From Roseiarcus sp963761435 (GTDB taxonomy: Bacteria; Pseudomonadota; Alphaproteobacteria; Rhizobiales; Beijerinckiaceae), in assembly GCA_963761435.1 (NCBI GenBank), contig CAVXHJ010000010.1, forward strand, positions 496,001 to 560,000: a stretch of 64,000 bases of DNA, written 5' to 3'. The notes beneath the pieces are model-generated. The model was not told where the DNA came from. It saw only the letters and a list, made by a program, of their open reading frames with translations, and did not search any database. The translations under genes were made by a program, and so were the position numbers. Below are positions 62,932 to 64,000 of the stretch, piece after piece (within the stretch, counting starts at the first letter, position 1; every line of letters begins with the position of its first letter).

Positions 62932-64000
62932 GTGTCCCTCATCACGACGACGGACGAACTCGATCAAGCCTGCCACCGCCTGGCTCGCTCGCCGTTCGTT
63001 ACGGTTGACACGGAATTCCTGCGCGAAACCACGTTCTGGCCGATTCTCTGCGTCGTCCAGCTCGCGTCCGACGATGAGGCAATGGCGATCGACGCGCTTG
63101 CGCCAGGCCTCGACCTCGAGCCGCTGCTGCGGCTCATGGCCGACGAGGACGTGGTCAAGGTGTTCCACGCCGCCCGGCAAGACCTCGAAATCTTCTGGAA
63201 GCTCGCCGGCGTCCTGCCGACGCCGTTGTTCGATACTCAGGTCGCGGCCATGGTCTGCGGCTACGGCGAACAGGTGTCCTACAGCGAGCTTGTGCACTCG
63301 ATCTGTCATGTCGCGATCGACAAGTCGTCGCGATTCACGGATTGGGCGCGCCGTCCGCTGGCCGAGGCGCAGATCGAGTATGCGATCGGCGACGTGACCC
63401 ATCTGCGCGACATCTATCGGGCGCTGTCGAAGCGCGTCGCCGACACCGGGCGCCAATCGTGGCTCGATGACGAAATGAAAACGCTGACCTCGCCCTCGAC
63501 CTACGAGCAGCATCCCGAGCGCGCCTGGGAGCGCTACCGGACCAAGGCGCGCAAGCCCCGCGATCTCGCGGTCTTGATGGAGCTCGCCGCCTGGCGCGAG
63601 AGCGAGGCGCAGGCGCGCGACGTGCCCCGCGCGCGGGTGCTCAAGGACGACGTGCTGATCGAGCTTGCGCTCGCCGCTCCGCGCAGCGTCGAAGCGCTCG
63701 CGAACCTGCGCGCGTTCCCGCGCGGGATGGAGCGCTCGCGCGCAGGCGGCGAGATTCTGGCGGCGGTCGAGCGCGGGCTCGCGCGCGATCCCAAGACGCT
63801 GCCGAAGATCGAACGCGATCGGCGCAACGGCGCCAACGTCGGCGCGACGGTCGAGCTGCTCAAGGTGCTGCTGAGGCAGGTGAGCGAACAGAGCGGCGTC
63901 GCCGGCAAGCTGATCGCCACCGTCGACGATCTCGAGTTCGATCGCCTCGAGCGACAGGGCGGAAGTGCCCGCGCTCGGCGGCTGGCGTCGGGCGCTGTTT
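62932..64000 (+). CDS. rnd: Ribonuclease D (3' end beyond the window)
   Basis: A GTG start at 62932 opens a DEDD 3'-5' exonuclease: Exo I VTVDTEFLRETTFWP, Exo II VFHAARQDLEIFW and Exo III region IEYAIGDVTHLRDIY. An HRDC domain begins around residue 205 (PRDLAVLMELAAWRESEAQ), and a second HRDC-like stretch near the visible end. The frame is open to base 64000, so the stop lies outside. It processes tRNA 3' ends. Confidence 0.93.
   Translation, partial: MSLITTTDELDQACHRLARSPFVTVDTEFLRETTFWPILCVVQLASDDEAMAIDALAPGLDLEPLLRLMADEDVVKVFHAARQDLEIFWKLAGVLPTPLFDTQVAAMVCGYGEQVSYSELVHSICHVAIDKSSRFTDWARRPLAEAQIEYAIGDVTHLRDIYRALSKRVADTGRQSWLDDEMKTLTSPSTYEQHPERAWERYRTKARKPRDLAVLMELAAWRESEAQARDVPRARVLKDDVLIELALAAPRSVEALANLRAFPRGMERSRAGGEILAAVERGLARDPKTLPKIERDRRNGANVGATVELLKVLLRQVSEQSGVAGKLIATVDDLEFDRLERQGGSARARRLASGAV

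Noticed and set aside
1..64000. tRNA, rRNA or integrase/attachment site
   Set aside because: No cloverleaf-like sequence with a T-loop GTTCRA context and no rRNA or integrase signature was seen; a covariance-model search was not possible, so absence is provisional.

Overview
The window is GC-rich, gene-dense DNA that reads like a chromosome segment of a hyphomicrobial (Rhizobiales) alphaproteobacterium, most plausibly a methylotroph of the Beijerinckiaceae/Methylocystaceae type. The reasons are a (2S)-methylsuccinyl-CoA dehydrogenase (ethylmalonyl-CoA pathway), a phosphofructokinase with PPi-type features, an S2 ribosomal protein with a C-terminal helix-hairpin-helix tail, a two-domain cold-shock protein beside a DUF192 gene, and the tyrS / AsmA-like / peroxiredoxin / M23 peptidase neighbourhood. 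The taxonomic call is an inference from gene content; there is no rRNA to confirm it.

Layout: 1-1250 is the tail of a cox-like molybdenum-hydroxylase maturation cluster (CoxE, XdhC). 1285-4570 holds a DGPF/YCII protein divergent from an ECF sigma factor with a SnoaL-like tail, then leuA with a possible leader peptide. 4808-8432 has a TPR-methyltransferase, a YihY membrane protein and mcd. 8433-9210 holds a MITE and a cyclase relic. 9176-16854 has a saccharopine-dehydrogenase-like protein, RlpA, DenD, a histidine kinase, NAD kinase, a Nudix hydrolase and an OmpA-type protein. 16867-20478 is a minus-strand run (thiL, IMPase, aldose epimerase, folD). 20684-32635 holds a broken beta-helix secreted protein, tyrS, an AsmA-like protein, a BCP peroxiredoxin, two PEP-CTERM proteins, an M23 peptidase and a CPA1 antiporter. 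32956-40189 carries the phosphofructokinase, a Rieske-P450 fusion, a racemase and several secreted or lipid-anchored proteins. 40325-43249 is the rpsB-tsf-pyrH block, followed by an ABC transporter and citrate synthase (43638-48171). 48189-54942 is an accessory stress region: a large winged-helix/ATPase regulator, Ohr, OsmC, a cupin, a second MITE and a class II aldolase. 55536-64000 holds a membrane adenylate cyclase, ppx, rlmE, DUF192, csp, rpoZ, a cysteine desulfurase, an alpha/beta hydrolase and a partial RNase D gene.

Two window-wide patterns stand out. First, six genes (sigma factor possibly a seventh) are broken by single-base breaks, and every break is of the +1 type: removing one base restores a full-length conserved protein. 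This is what insertion-biased sequence error would give, although all affected genes are non-essential. Second, a roughly 290-bp non-autonomous mobile element occurs twice, with terminal inverted repeats and perfect but different 8-bp target duplications. The two copies lie in opposite orientations at apparently equivalent positions next to a weakly conserved flanking sequence.

The most interesting individual items are the MITE family, the Rieske-P450 fusion, the leuA leader peptide whose stop codon sits in the loop of a hairpin, and a 21-bp palindrome just upstream of the citrate synthase gene. No tRNA, rRNA, CRISPR array, prophage or plasmid origin was seen.
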